Virus record (IMG/VR): IMGVR_UViG_3300023222_000086
Span: 1 to 37,030 of that record
Length of the DNA: 37,030 nucleotides
Direction: 5' to 3' (one strand)
From: a virus
Of this stretch, positions 20,881 to 28,594 are shown piece after piece. Numbering within the stretch: position 1 is the first letter of the stretch; every line of letters starts with the position of its first letter. The notes beneath the pieces were generated by a model. That model was not told where the DNA came from. It ran no database searches and saw nothing but the letters and a program-made list of their open reading frames with translations. The translations under genes were made by a program, and so were the position numbers.

Positions 20881-21332
20881 ACGTATCAATGATGATAGGT
20901 ATTAGCGCAATGAGAGCTGAACCTAAAATAGAAAATATTAAACCTGCAATAAATAATGATGTTGAGTTAACACCGAACAGGCAAAACATACTTAATTTAT
21001 ATTTGTCAGGCGTTAAAAGTATCATGGAAATATCCAAGAAAACTAATTTATCTGATAGTTTTGTTGGTACATCATTAAGGCAGTTTGCAGACTTAGGGTT
21101 AATTGAGCGCGAGAAGATGGTTAAAGAGTCTCAACGTGCTAATAGAAAGCAAGAGTGCTTAGTATTGGTTAAGGCTGGCGAGGATAGCATACCTACGTTA
21201 GCAGAGAAAATTAATATATCTGTTGGCGCTATTAGAAAGTATTTATTAGAGCTTAAGAATGAAAAGCATATTGTTTATCATCCCGGCGGATATAATCACG
21301 TTGCTGTTATACGCCCTGTAGTGAGTCACTAG
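20877..21332 (+). CDS. Protein with two winged-helix-like units
   Basis: 151 aa from a TTG at 20877 overlapping the previous stop, or from ATG 20889. Residues 30-80 (QNILNLYLSGVKSIMEIS, SFVGTSLRQFADLGLIE) and 95-140 (IPTLAEKINISVGAIRKYLL, then LKNEKHI) each look like a winged helix. Probably a transcriptional or replication regulator of the early region. Confidence 0.65.
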   Translation: MNVSMMIGISAMRAEPKIENIKPAINNDVELTPNRQNILNLYLSGVKSIMEISKKTNLSDSFVGTSLRQFADLGLIEREKMVKESQRANRKQECLVLVKAGEDSIPTLAEKINISVGAIRKYLLELKNEKHIVYHPGGYNHVAVIRPVVSH

Positions 21333-21763
21333 TGAAACTAATACTTACATCTAGCAATAGAGCTTACTTTAATCAAGAAGTCGACAAGTTAGATTTGACC
21401 ACTGATAAGCAGTTTGATGTTGGTGAGGTAAAGAAGGATAGAAGTATATCAGCCAACAATCAGCAACATCTATGGTACGGGCAAATAGATAAGCACAGTA
21501 AGAGTATCGGCGGTTACACTAAGCGGTTTTGTAAATACACGTTTGGATTGCCAATATTATTAAATAGCGCAAAGCATAGTGATTTTTATGAGACTCTACT
21601 TGATGCTTTAAACTTCTATAATCGACCTTATGAAGAACGGGTTAATTTAATGGAAGGCATAGAGGTTACAAGTAAATTCAATACAGCAGAGTCTAAGATT
21701 TATATGGAACAAATGATTTACTATTTTAATGATAATAATATACCGATAAAATTTAGGGATTAG
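21332..21763 (+). CDS. ninB: NinB-like recombination protein
   Basis: 143 aa with a GTG start overlapping the previous stop. The segment VKKDRSISANNQQHLWYGQI matches the R-S-x-x-Q-N-x-x-x-W pattern of NinB, and the final FNTAESKIYMEQMIYYFNDNNIP matches its C-terminal helix. NinB (lambda Orf) binds ssDNA and helps load annealing proteins in place of RecFOR. The family is usually encoded near ninG, which lies four genes downstream. Confidence 0.7.
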   Translation: MKLILTSSNRAYFNQEVDKLDLTTDKQFDVGEVKKDRSISANNQQHLWYGQIDKHSKSIGGYTKRFCKYTFGLPILLNSAKHSDFYETLLDALNFYNRPYEERVNLMEGIEVTSKFNTAESKIYMEQMIYYFNDNNIPIKFRD

Positions 21764-21765
21764 TT

Positions 21766-21888
21766 ATGTATATTAAATTAAAGAACGGTCAATATTGGGT
21801 GTGGTCGAGCAAGAAAGCGTCACTTGACTGCATGCCTTGGTATAAATTCAATTCAATTACAGAATTTAAGTGGTGGTACAAATCATGA
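21766..21888 (+). CDS. Small Trp-rich protein
   Basis: 40 aa with five Trp (QYWVWS, PWYKF, KWWYK). Coupled to the next gene by an ATGA overlap. Not recognised. Confidence 0.5.
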   Translation: MYIKLKNGQYWVWSSKKASLDCMPWYKFNSITEFKWWYKS

Positions 21889-22055
21889 GACTACTTCAAA
21901 AAGGCAAGCGTAGAACATGCCGCCATTGTAAAGATACTATATTTAGCTTTCAGGCTAGATATAAAGCAGTAGAAGGGTTTTATTGTGTAAGTGACGGCAA
22001 AGTTAAGCGATTGCATGATGGTGTAATGAAGTTTATTAAGGGGATTATAAAATGA
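21885..22055 (+). CDS. Small Cys-containing protein between ninB and ninG
   Basis: 56 aa from ATG 21885, overlapping the previous stop. A CRHC pair near residue 12 and a Cys near residue 35 could bind zinc; the rest is basic. It may be a Nin-region accessory protein. Confidence 0.6.
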   Translation: MRLLQKGKRRTCRHCKDTIFSFQARYKAVEGFYCVSDGKVKRLHDGVMKFIKGIIK

Positions 22056-22372
22056 AACAATATGGATTTACAGCATGTGAAAGAGGTGTTATTGGTGCTT
22101 GTGAAAGTGAAATTATAAGCAACCCTACTTTGATTGTGCTTGTATTGATTACGGTGATTTTATTTATTTTTATTACAAGGAGAATGCTTTCACCTAAAAA
22201 GCTTAAAGTAGTGGCAATTCAAAGAAAAATCATTGGTTTTTATGGCTTAGCTGGTTTTAGCTATGAAAGTAAAGTTGTTTCGTATGATTATTTTTACGGG
22301 AATAGCGCGGAGATGCTTTCTGGTGATTGGTGTGTGGTAGCAATTACGACAGTTATAGAAAAGTCTAACTAA
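22052..22372 (+). CDS. Single-span membrane protein
   Basis: 106 aa. One hydrophobic segment (about 25-43, NPTLIVLVLITVILFIFI) is followed by a basic RRML and a beta-rich C-terminal domain, so the domain is likely in the cytoplasm. It is coupled at both ends by four- or one-base overlaps. Not recognised. Confidence 0.65.
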   Translation: MKQYGFTACERGVIGACESEIISNPTLIVLVLITVILFIFITRRMLSPKKLKVVAIQRKIIGFYGLAGFSYESKVVSYDYFYGNSAEMLSGDWCVVAITTVIEKSN

Positions 22373-22920
22373 TGGCTAACCGTAAGCGTAGATGCTCACA
22401 ATGTAAAACATACAAGATAGCTGATGATGGAATAGTAATACATAATACTTTCTTTTGTGATTTTGATTGCGCTACTGCTAAAGCTAAAGCTGGAATTAAA
22501 AAAGGTAGTGATATTGCTCATAAGGCTAAAAAGAAGAGGTTAAAAGATAATGACAAGTCACTACGTACAAAATCTGCACAGAAGTCTTTTAATGCTTATA
22601 TACGCGCTAGAGATAGTGATTGTAGTTGTATTAGTTGCGGTCGCTCTACTGGATGCAAAGTTAATGCTGGTCATTATAAAAGCGTTGGATCATCTCCTGA
22701 GCTTAGATTTAATGAGCTTAACGTGCACCTTCAATGTGAGCACTGCAACCTGTTCAAGTCTGGCAATATAGAAAACTATCGAATTAATCTAATTAAAAAG
22801 ATAGGGCTTGATAAGGTTGAATGGCTAGAAGGGCCGCACGAACCTAAGAAGTATGCTTGTGCAGAATTGAAAGAGATAGAATTATTGTATAAACAAAAGA
22901 TAAAAAAACACCTCACATGA
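22372..22920 (+). CDS. ninG: NinG (Rap) recombination endonuclease
   Basis: 182 aa. NinG/Rap is a structure-specific nuclease that resolves recombination joints in lambdoid phages. The N-terminus has a zinc ribbon (Cys8, Cys11, Cys29, Cys33); residues 70-130 carry KSAQKSFNAYIRARD, then CISCGR (86-91), AGHYKSVG with His101, and LNVHLQCEHCN with Cys122 and Cys125. This is the family signature. It is the last gene before the terminator-like hairpin and the propeller gene. Confidence 0.93.
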   Translation: MANRKRRCSQCKTYKIADDGIVIHNTFFCDFDCATAKAKAGIKKGSDIAHKAKKKRLKDNDKSLRTKSAQKSFNAYIRARDSDCSCISCGRSTGCKVNAGHYKSVGSSPELRFNELNVHLQCEHCNLFKSGNIENYRINLIKKIGLDKVEWLEGPHEPKKYACAELKEIELLYKQKIKKHLT

Positions 22921-23023
22921 GCGAGGCACAAACAAACAAATAATACAAAGTGAATGAAAGAAGCAGTTAAGCTTCATGAAACTTTTATTATTATAGTTCA
23001 GGTTTATTAAAAAAGGAAATAAA
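22921..23023 (+). promoter_or_regulatory. Gap between ninG and the propeller gene
   Basis: A weak hairpin GAAGC/GCTTC (22960-22975) and A/T-rich flanks are all I see. A ribosome site AAGGAAA stands before ATG 23024. There is no convincing promoter. Confidence 0.3.
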
Positions 23024-24154
23024 ATGACTATTAGAACATTAAACAATGGCGATAAGCTAGATATATCATTTAGGATTCATGAATCATCATGGTATAAATT
23101 GCCGTGGTGGGAGCATAACGGATACCCTAAATACTCTGGAGCATTGGGAACGTATACCGCTAAACATATACCTATCGCCGTTAATGATGGTGATGTTGAT
23201 TATTATATTTTCTCTGATAATAATAGCGGCAACCTTGAAATATTTGTTGCAGATACGAATGGAAATAAAACCTTAGTTCATACGATTAATGACGTAACAG
23301 ACCCACACGACAACGCTGTAATAAATGTGATTGATGATTATATTTATATTGTTTGTGCTGCTCGTGGAAATAAAAGAATAGGAAGTTGTTACAAGTCAGT
23401 TAATAAAAATGATATTAGCTCTTTTGAATTGATCGACACTGGATGGTGGGCGTACCCTCAGTTATGGGAAAATACCATGCTATTTACTCGATACAGCTCT
23501 GGAAATATTAGAGAGTTATACTCAAAAGTTAATTGGGCTGAAATCAAATTAGTGTCAGGTGGTCATTATGCTACTTCGTTTTATGATGGAGAATGGGTTC
23601 ATTTAGCTTATAACTGGCATGAAGATGATAATCTGGATAAACGTACCAATGTTTATTATATGAAGTCGAGAGACGGTTACACGTGGTTTAATAAAGACGA
23701 TGAAAAGTTAACGCTTCCATTGCTGCCAGATGATAATAAAACATTAATCCATGATACAGGTGGTTATGTTTACATGAAAGATATCGAAGTAATAGACGGA
23801 GAGGTTAAAATTCTTGCTGTTGTTTCATCTTCTTTTTATCCTGATGAGGGAAGTAGGTATCTAAACTGCTTTGGCTTAAATAGTAGCGTTCAAATTTGTG
23901 AAGTTGGACACAATTACAATACAGGTGGTTTTGTCGATGGTTATATTGTAACTCCGACTATCGGAGAGTTTGGTTATTGTGGCGGAGACATTGAAGTATT
24001 TGATATTGATGGCACGCATCAATTAAAGTGTGGTTTCAGTTATAAATATAATTACATTAGAAAAGTTTATAAAGGTAGCGGGTCTTATGTAAGTGAAGCC
24101 CCAACATCAATAACCGATCAAGGGGCTTTTATTAGACGGATAGATATAGGTTAG
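23024..24154 (+). CDS. BNR/sialidase-like beta-propeller protein
   Basis: 376 aa. The repeats of short strands with aromatic residues, the segment DPHDNA (93-98), and SRDGYTW (215-221), which fits an Asp-box, match the BNR repeat-containing propellers found among glycosidases and polysaccharide lyases. No signal peptide or tail-binding domain is clear. As part of a virion it could be a receptor-binding or depolymerase spike. It is on the strand opposite the tail genes and overlaps the last of them, so it may be expressed early instead. Confidence 0.65.
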   Translation: MTIRTLNNGDKLDISFRIHESSWYKLPWWEHNGYPKYSGALGTYTAKHIPIAVNDGDVDYYIFSDNNSGNLEIFVADTNGNKTLVHTINDVTDPHDNAVINVIDDYIYIVCAARGNKRIGSCYKSVNKNDISSFELIDTGWWAYPQLWENTMLFTRYSSGNIRELYSKVNWAEIKLVSGGHYATSFYDGEWVHLAYNWHEDDNLDKRTNVYYMKSRDGYTWFNKDDEKLTLPLLPDDNKTLIHDTGGYVYMKDIEVIDGEVKILAVVSSSFYPDEGSRYLNCFGLNSSVQICEVGHNYNTGGFVDGYIVTPTIGEFGYCGGDIEVFDIDGTHQLKCGFSYKYNYIRKVYKGSGSYVSEAPTSITDQGAFIRRIDIG

Positions 24155-24306
24155 CTATCCTCTGGCCTTAACCCATTAGGAAAGTCATTGTATTGCCTTT
24201 TAGTGGTTCGTTTACCATCAATATAACAGCACCATTCACCATTAATAGGCATTCTTTCAGGGGTTACGGCTTTATCCGTTGATTTATCCCATGCGATAAT
24301 ATTCAT
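24151..24306 (-). CDS. Small hypothetical protein at the end of the tail operon
   Basis: 51 aa from ATG 24306, beginning just after the stop of the 210-aa gene. NGEWCCYIDGKRT has the feel of a small beta hairpin. Its stop overlaps the stop of the propeller gene on the other strand. Confidence 0.6.
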   Translation of the reverse strand: MNIIAWDKSTDKAVTPERMPINGEWCCYIDGKRTTKRQYNDFPNGLRPEDS

Positions 24307-24939
24307 TTATAAACCCTCTGGAATGTATGTTGAATAACAAGTGGCTGATTCTGGTCTTTGCCCGGTAGTTCCGAAATTAACAGAGCCCTGTACCGTAACT
24401 TTTAATGAAGTCTTGAATACTTGGCCTATATTACTATCCATTAAAGTTTGTATTGATGAAGGTAAGTTTAATACTGCTTCGGTTAAGCTGAACCCACCAT
24501 CTAAACTAGAGCCTCTGCCTGTTGCTGTTGTTGCTAATCCTGTGCTTTTATATCCATCATAAAAACCTAGTAAGAATCTATCCTCTGTTGATACGGATAT
24601 AGTCGGAGATATGTAGGTTGTTTCCACTCCGTCAATAGTTACTCTTATAGTGACAGTACCAGATGCGCTTAATGAAGGTGAAATAACTTGAGTTAATACA
24701 CCGTCACCACTTACATCAATGATGGTTTGCTCTGCCGTACCAGTGGCTACAGTAAAGGATACGCTCTCCCAACCAAAGGCGGTATGACTTACATCTATAG
24801 CATCCCAAAATGTTGACGCTGAATCTGCAACACTGGTGGACATTACTGACTTTAAAGTTAGATTGCCTAATGTAGTGACAGCTTGAGGGAATGTAAGACT
24901 CCCACTACCTCCGCCAACTATTGAACTTAATAATGTCAT
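24307..24939 (-). CDS. Tail-associated beta-rich protein
   Basis: 210 aa, rich in Ser, Thr, Val and Gly. It begins with a Gly-Gly-Gly-Ser-Gly-Ser flexible start, and a probable immunoglobulin-like region (residues 85-115, SASGTVTIRVTIDGVETTY) sits in the middle. It overlaps the tail-fibre gene by 4 nt and is probably a short fibre or cap attached through it. No family is recognised. Confidence 0.65.
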   Translation of the reverse strand: MTLLSSIVGGGSGSLTFPQAVTTLGNLTLKSVMSTSVADSASTFWDAIDVSHTAFGWESVSFTVATGTAEQTIIDVSGDGVLTQVISPSLSASGTVTIRVTIDGVETTYISPTISVSTEDRFLLGFYDGYKSTGLATTATGRGSSLDGGFSLTEAVLNLPSSIQTLMDSNIGQVFKTSLKVTVQGSVNFGTTGQRPESATCYSTYIPEGL

Positions 24940-25649
24940 GATACCTGCGCTCCTACTACTTCTAGTATTGTTGTGGTTTTAGCCACTAGTTGTACGGAAT
25001 TCCCGATAGCTAACTCTAAAGGTGTACCTGCTGCTATTGTTCCGTTAGGCCCTTTAATTGTTAAAGCTGCGTTTGTTATTGATATGATACCCGTGGATAC
25101 TGATTCACTGTGAATAGTAATTGAATCACCGACCGCGTAAGCAGTTTTAAAGACAGGAACCATAGCGCCGCCTGAATTATCCATTTGATACTGGCTGTTA
25201 GCCTCTACCGTAAAGTTATCTGATTTATTTATCCACGGACTAGGTAATAATACTTTATTCCAAAACCCTGTCGTTAATGTTGGATCGTTGCCTTGGTTTC
25301 CGTTTGATTCTGACTCATAAAAGAATCCATCCGAACCTTTAACAAAATCACCTTTACTATAAACCACGTTAGGGTTCCATATAGAGAAATTACCAAGCCC
25401 AACCTCTTCACCTATAGGACTTGTTGATTCGTACTGCTCGCCGAATTCATCAAGGAATACCGCCCTAGCTGAACCGCTAAAGAATATGCTTGGCAGATTA
25501 CCATCAGCGTCAACATTAATAGATAATTCATGAGGTATAGTTTCTAAATTATCCTTGAATGTTATCTTTGGTGTATTGGTAGATGCGTCAAAAAAGCTTA
25601 CGCTTCCTAACGGCTTTATTTCAGTGATCGGACTAATAAACCTAGAGAT
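24936..25649 (-). CDS. Tail fibre N-terminal (virion-attachment) protein with non-standard start
   Basis: 237 aa if started at ATC 25649. The N-terminal 60 residues have the pattern of phage tail-fibre attachment domains: SRFISPITEIKPLGSVSFFD, then STNTPKITFKDN, NVDADGNLPSIFFSGSARAV and LDEFGEQYE. A chitin-binding-like motif WNPNVVYSKGDFV and FFYES follow at about residues 90-115. GTG at 25367 would drop this domain. A Shine-Dalgarno AAAAAAGGAG stands 6 nt before the ATC. The only nearby ATG (25653) meets TAG after two codons. Confidence 0.7.
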   Translation of the reverse strand: MSRFISPITEIKPLGSVSFFDASTNTPKITFKDNLETIPHELSINVDADGNLPSIFFSGSARAVFLDEFGEQYESTSPIGEEVGLGNFSIWNPNVVYSKGDFVKGSDGFFYESESNGNQGNDPTLTTGFWNKVLLPSPWINKSDNFTVEANSQYQMDNSGGAMVPVFKTAYAVGDSITIHSESVSTGIISITNAALTIKGPNGTIAAGTPLELAIGNSVQLVAKTTTILEVVGAQVS

Positions 25650-25671
25650 ACATTTCTCCTTTTTTAACGTG

Positions 25672-25680
25672 TGCTATACT
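25672..25680 (+). promoter_or_regulatory. Extended -10 promoter for a membrane micropeptide
   Basis: TGCTATACT (25672-25680) on the plus strand is an extended -10 element 25 nt before ATG 25706. It sits in the gap before the tail-fibre gene and reads against it. Confidence 0.5.
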
Positions 25681-25705
25681 AATTTTATTTAAAGTGGATT
25701 TTATC

Positions 25706-25786
25706 ATGATTGAATTATTTTTAGCATACCTATTACTTTGTGCTGTTGTCGGTATTGCTGCTGGCGTTATTGACTCATATAAGTAA
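25706..25786 (+). CDS. Plus-strand membrane micropeptide inside the minus-strand block
   Basis: 26 aa: one hydrophobic segment with Ala, Gly and Val, ending DSYK. It has a promoter-like element in front and fits exactly between two minus genes (stop at 25786, neighbour stop at 25791). Coding is plausible but unproven. Confidence 0.45.
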   Translation: MIELFLAYLLLCAVVGIAAGVIDSYK

Positions 25787-25790
25787 ATCA

Positions 25791-27455
25791 CTAATTACCC
25801 CTTAATAGTCTTTTAATGGCTTTTAATTGATTAGCCTCGTTAATACCTCTTAACCGCTTCGCTCCTGCTTTAGCTCCTACCGCAACCGCTCCGGGTATAG
25901 TCATTTGTGATACATCAATAGCAGTATCAACTCCAGCCTTACCAACTTCGCCCCTTAGCGATGTTCTTGCGCCACTCCCGAAAACAGCATCTAGCTCATC
26001 AGAGAATATAGAAAGATTTAATATATCATCATCAAATGAGCCGCCGTATTTCTGCGCGGTATCTTCTAAGTTTTTAATAGAGGTTAATAAATTAGCTCTG
26101 CCTTTTGTATTATTAGTTTGCGATCTCAATAAAACGCCTGCCGCCTTGTCAGCGTTAGGCCCTGAGAAATCAAGCTTTCTACCTGCTACATCTTGCAAGT
26201 CATCAAGAGCGCCTATAGTATCTGAAAATCTTTTGTTAGCCTCTCTGTAACCATCAGATATATCACTTATACTATCGTTTACACCTTTTCTAAGGGATTT
26301 AACAACGCTCTCTGTTTTGCCGCTTAAGCCCTCTGTAGCAGACTTACCAAAAGCTACATTTTCATCAATGAACCTTTTAAACTGATGAGCTTCTAAAGCA
26401 TCAGGCTCAGGCTTTCTTTTAACTCTTAAAGCTATTTTGTTTATTAGGTTTTCAGCAGGAGTAACTCCTTCAATTTGTGAGCCTTGAAAGTTTGGTTTTC
26501 CATTATCATCAAAAGTTACACCTAGTTCATCAAGATCATTAATAAACTTAGTTACAGGATTGTTTATGTCAACTTCTTTTCCTTGCAATCCTTTTGCAAT
26601 CCTTCCTAGTTGCTTGCCTGCTTGCTTATTATTACTCTTAACGAAATCAATCTTTTTAACTAAAGCGTCACCAGCAACATCAGCAGTTCTAGTTAATGCC
26701 TTTGCTCTAGCGTCACCCTTTCCACTTTCAACTATAGAAACCATTCTAGCCATTTTACGCTTATCTGTAGTGCTAGCATTTGCAATCAAAGTAGTAACTG
26801 AATCGTCAAAACCCTGTTTGCGAGCCTCTTTAACCATACCGAAAATCTTAGGTTCAAATCTGTCATTACCTAATTTCTTTTCAAAGCTTTTTTTAACTTG
26901 ATCGGGGGCAGCTTCACCAAGAGCATTAAGCGCCTTGTTTTTGCTTTTAGGTAATCTAAATCCTTTTACAGCATTCAATCCGACAACTGGACCAGTACCA
27001 AGCACAGGAGGTAAAGAGCCTAAGGCCTCACCTATACCTCCAATTATTTCTTGTCCTGCCTCTGTTCGTGGTGCGAATGTTAAAGCTCCTGCTCTTTCTT
27101 GTGCAAGATTTCTAGCCTCTTCTTGAGTTAAATCACCAGCCAAGTTTCTAACCGCACCTTCGATACTACCTTCAAGAAAACCTAAAGCTCCACCTGTTGC
27201 ACCTGTCGCAGTAGTTAAAGCAGCTTCACCTAATCCTGTCAGTGTTTCACCTAAAGATCTTTCTGGTGCGGGTTGCGCTACCGATACTTGACCGCCGTCG
27301 GGGACGTCTGGATTAATTACTTGCTGTTGTTGTGGTTGTAAAGTTATCAATCCACGATTAACAGCTTCGTCAAACTTAGCCCTTGTTGCAGGATCGAAAT
27401 TATCCTGCAATCCTCTATTAGCAATCTCTTGCCATTTCTCTTTAGTAGTAGCCAT
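25791..27455 (-). CDS. Ejection protein, P22 gp16-like (putative)
   Basis: 554 aa. It is the last of three large proteins in the P22 gp7-gp20-gp16 positions; gp16 is 609 aa. Residues 85-110 (LTGLGEAALTTATGATGGALG) and 130-170 are Gly/Ala-rich and could insert in membranes; residues 170-490 are basic and helical. P22 ejection proteins leave the virion before DNA and help it cross the envelope. Identity rests on order, size and composition. ATG overlaps the previous stop (TAATG). Confidence 0.65.
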   Translation of the reverse strand: MATTKEKWQEIANRGLQDNFDPATRAKFDEAVNRGLITLQPQQQQVINPDVPDGGQVSVAQPAPERSLGETLTGLGEAALTTATGATGGALGFLEGSIEGAVRNLAGDLTQEEARNLAQERAGALTFAPRTEAGQEIIGGIGEALGSLPPVLGTGPVVGLNAVKGFRLPKSKNKALNALGEAAPDQVKKSFEKKLGNDRFEPKIFGMVKEARKQGFDDSVTTLIANASTTDKRKMARMVSIVESGKGDARAKALTRTADVAGDALVKKIDFVKSNNKQAGKQLGRIAKGLQGKEVDINNPVTKFINDLDELGVTFDDNGKPNFQGSQIEGVTPAENLINKIALRVKRKPEPDALEAHQFKRFIDENVAFGKSATEGLSGKTESVVKSLRKGVNDSISDISDGYREANKRFSDTIGALDDLQDVAGRKLDFSGPNADKAAGVLLRSQTNNTKGRANLLTSIKNLEDTAQKYGGSFDDDILNLSIFSDELDAVFGSGARTSLRGEVGKAGVDTAIDVSQMTIPGAVAVGAKAGAKRLRGINEANQLKAIKRLLRGN

Positions 27456-28579
27456 TATTTAAATAACTCATCGTCAGAAAGTGTAGAAGTATCGGTTTGT
27501 ATATTTTGTTGTGCAGGGGTAAATGTAAACTCACTTAATGCACCGCCTCTACTAGCCTCTATTAATTGGTCTAGCTCGTTATTTTGTGCGTTTTGGTCAG
27601 CGATAAAATCAGATAACAATTGAATGTTTACGTCTTTATCTCTGCCTATACCAAACATAGCTTGCTTCATGCCTTGAACGTCTGCGTCTGTTGGCCTAGT
27701 TTCGCCTGATGCTTTTAGTTGTTGCCTTGCTGCTACTTCTGAGAATGCGTTGAACTCTTCATCAAATTGACCTTGAGAAGTAAACACGCCCGGAATAAAT
27801 GATGCGCCTCTTCTGCTTGCTCCTGATGATGCCTCACCTTTCTCTAGTGCAAGTTTAAATTTAGTTGCTTTCTTGATTGATGAAACTCTGCCTGATGATG
27901 TGCCTGATAGTGTACCAAGCCTTTTAATATTACCGCGCTGTATAGATGTTTGCTGGTCAGTTAATAAACCCTCTTTAGCCTCTTCACGCCTAATTAATTG
28001 ACCTAATCTAGCGATTTCTTTCTTGCGATTAAAGGCTTGATCACGAGATACTTTAACCGCTTCTTTAGCTGCATCACCAGTTAATAGTTCGCCTGTTGGT
28101 GATATAACTCGTCTACCTCCGCGCTTAAGTACTTCGATAACAGTACCATCATCTAAAATCTTAGCAGATTGAACGCTAACAGGGCCGCCGCTAGTTAAGT
28201 CTTTCAAGAATCCTTGTTGAACTCCTACTGTTTCAGTAAGTGTTAACAATTCCTGCGCACCTTGGATATTACCAGACGCTAACAAGTCTGCAATCTCACG
28301 AGTATCAGTAGTATCACCGCCTAATTGCTCGATGATACCTACACGCTCACTGAGTACACCTAAAGCGCCGTTAACATCACCAGCACCTAAGCGAGTATTA
28401 ACTTCTCTCGCGTCTGTGAATAATGCTTTCTTGCGCTGATCGTCAAGCTGTAAGAATTGCTGACCACGTTGAAACTCTTGTTGCTCAAGATTGAACGCTT
28501 GATTTTGTTGTGCGCGTTGCTCTTGCTGTCTTTGGGCTTGTCCCTGCCCGAACTGTTGGAATATTGTACTTGCTGGCAT
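27455..28579 (-). CDS. Ejection protein, P22 gp20-like (putative)
   Basis: 374 aa. The N-terminal 50 residues are Gln/Arg-rich (GQGQAQRQQEQRAQQNQAF) and form a probable coiled coil. A helical middle carries LGAGDVNGALGVLSERVG, and residues from 225 on are basic. A lone repeat (NAQNNELDQLIEASRGG) is near the C-terminus. Position between the gp7-like and gp16-like genes suggests the gp20 role in DNA delivery. The family is not proven. Confidence 0.6.
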   Translation of the reverse strand: MPASTIFQQFGQGQAQRQQEQRAQQNQAFNLEQQEFQRGQQFLQLDDQRKKALFTDAREVNTRLGAGDVNGALGVLSERVGIIEQLGGDTTDTREIADLLASGNIQGAQELLTLTETVGVQQGFLKDLTSGGPVSVQSAKILDDGTVIEVLKRGGRRVISPTGELLTGDAAKEAVKVSRDQAFNRKKEIARLGQLIRREEAKEGLLTDQQTSIQRGNIKRLGTLSGTSSGRVSSIKKATKFKLALEKGEASSGASRRGASFIPGVFTSQGQFDEEFNAFSEVAARQQLKASGETRPTDADVQGMKQAMFGIGRDKDVNIQLLSDFIADQNAQNNELDQLIEASRGGALSEFTFTPAQQNIQTDTSTLSDDELFK

Positions 28580-28594
28580 AATTAAACCTTTTTG

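Noticed and set aside
24936-25367. Tail-fibre gene beginning at GTG 25367 (143 aa)
   Set aside because: The same frame is open for 94 codons more and encodes a recognisable attachment domain preceded by a good Shine-Dalgarno sequence.
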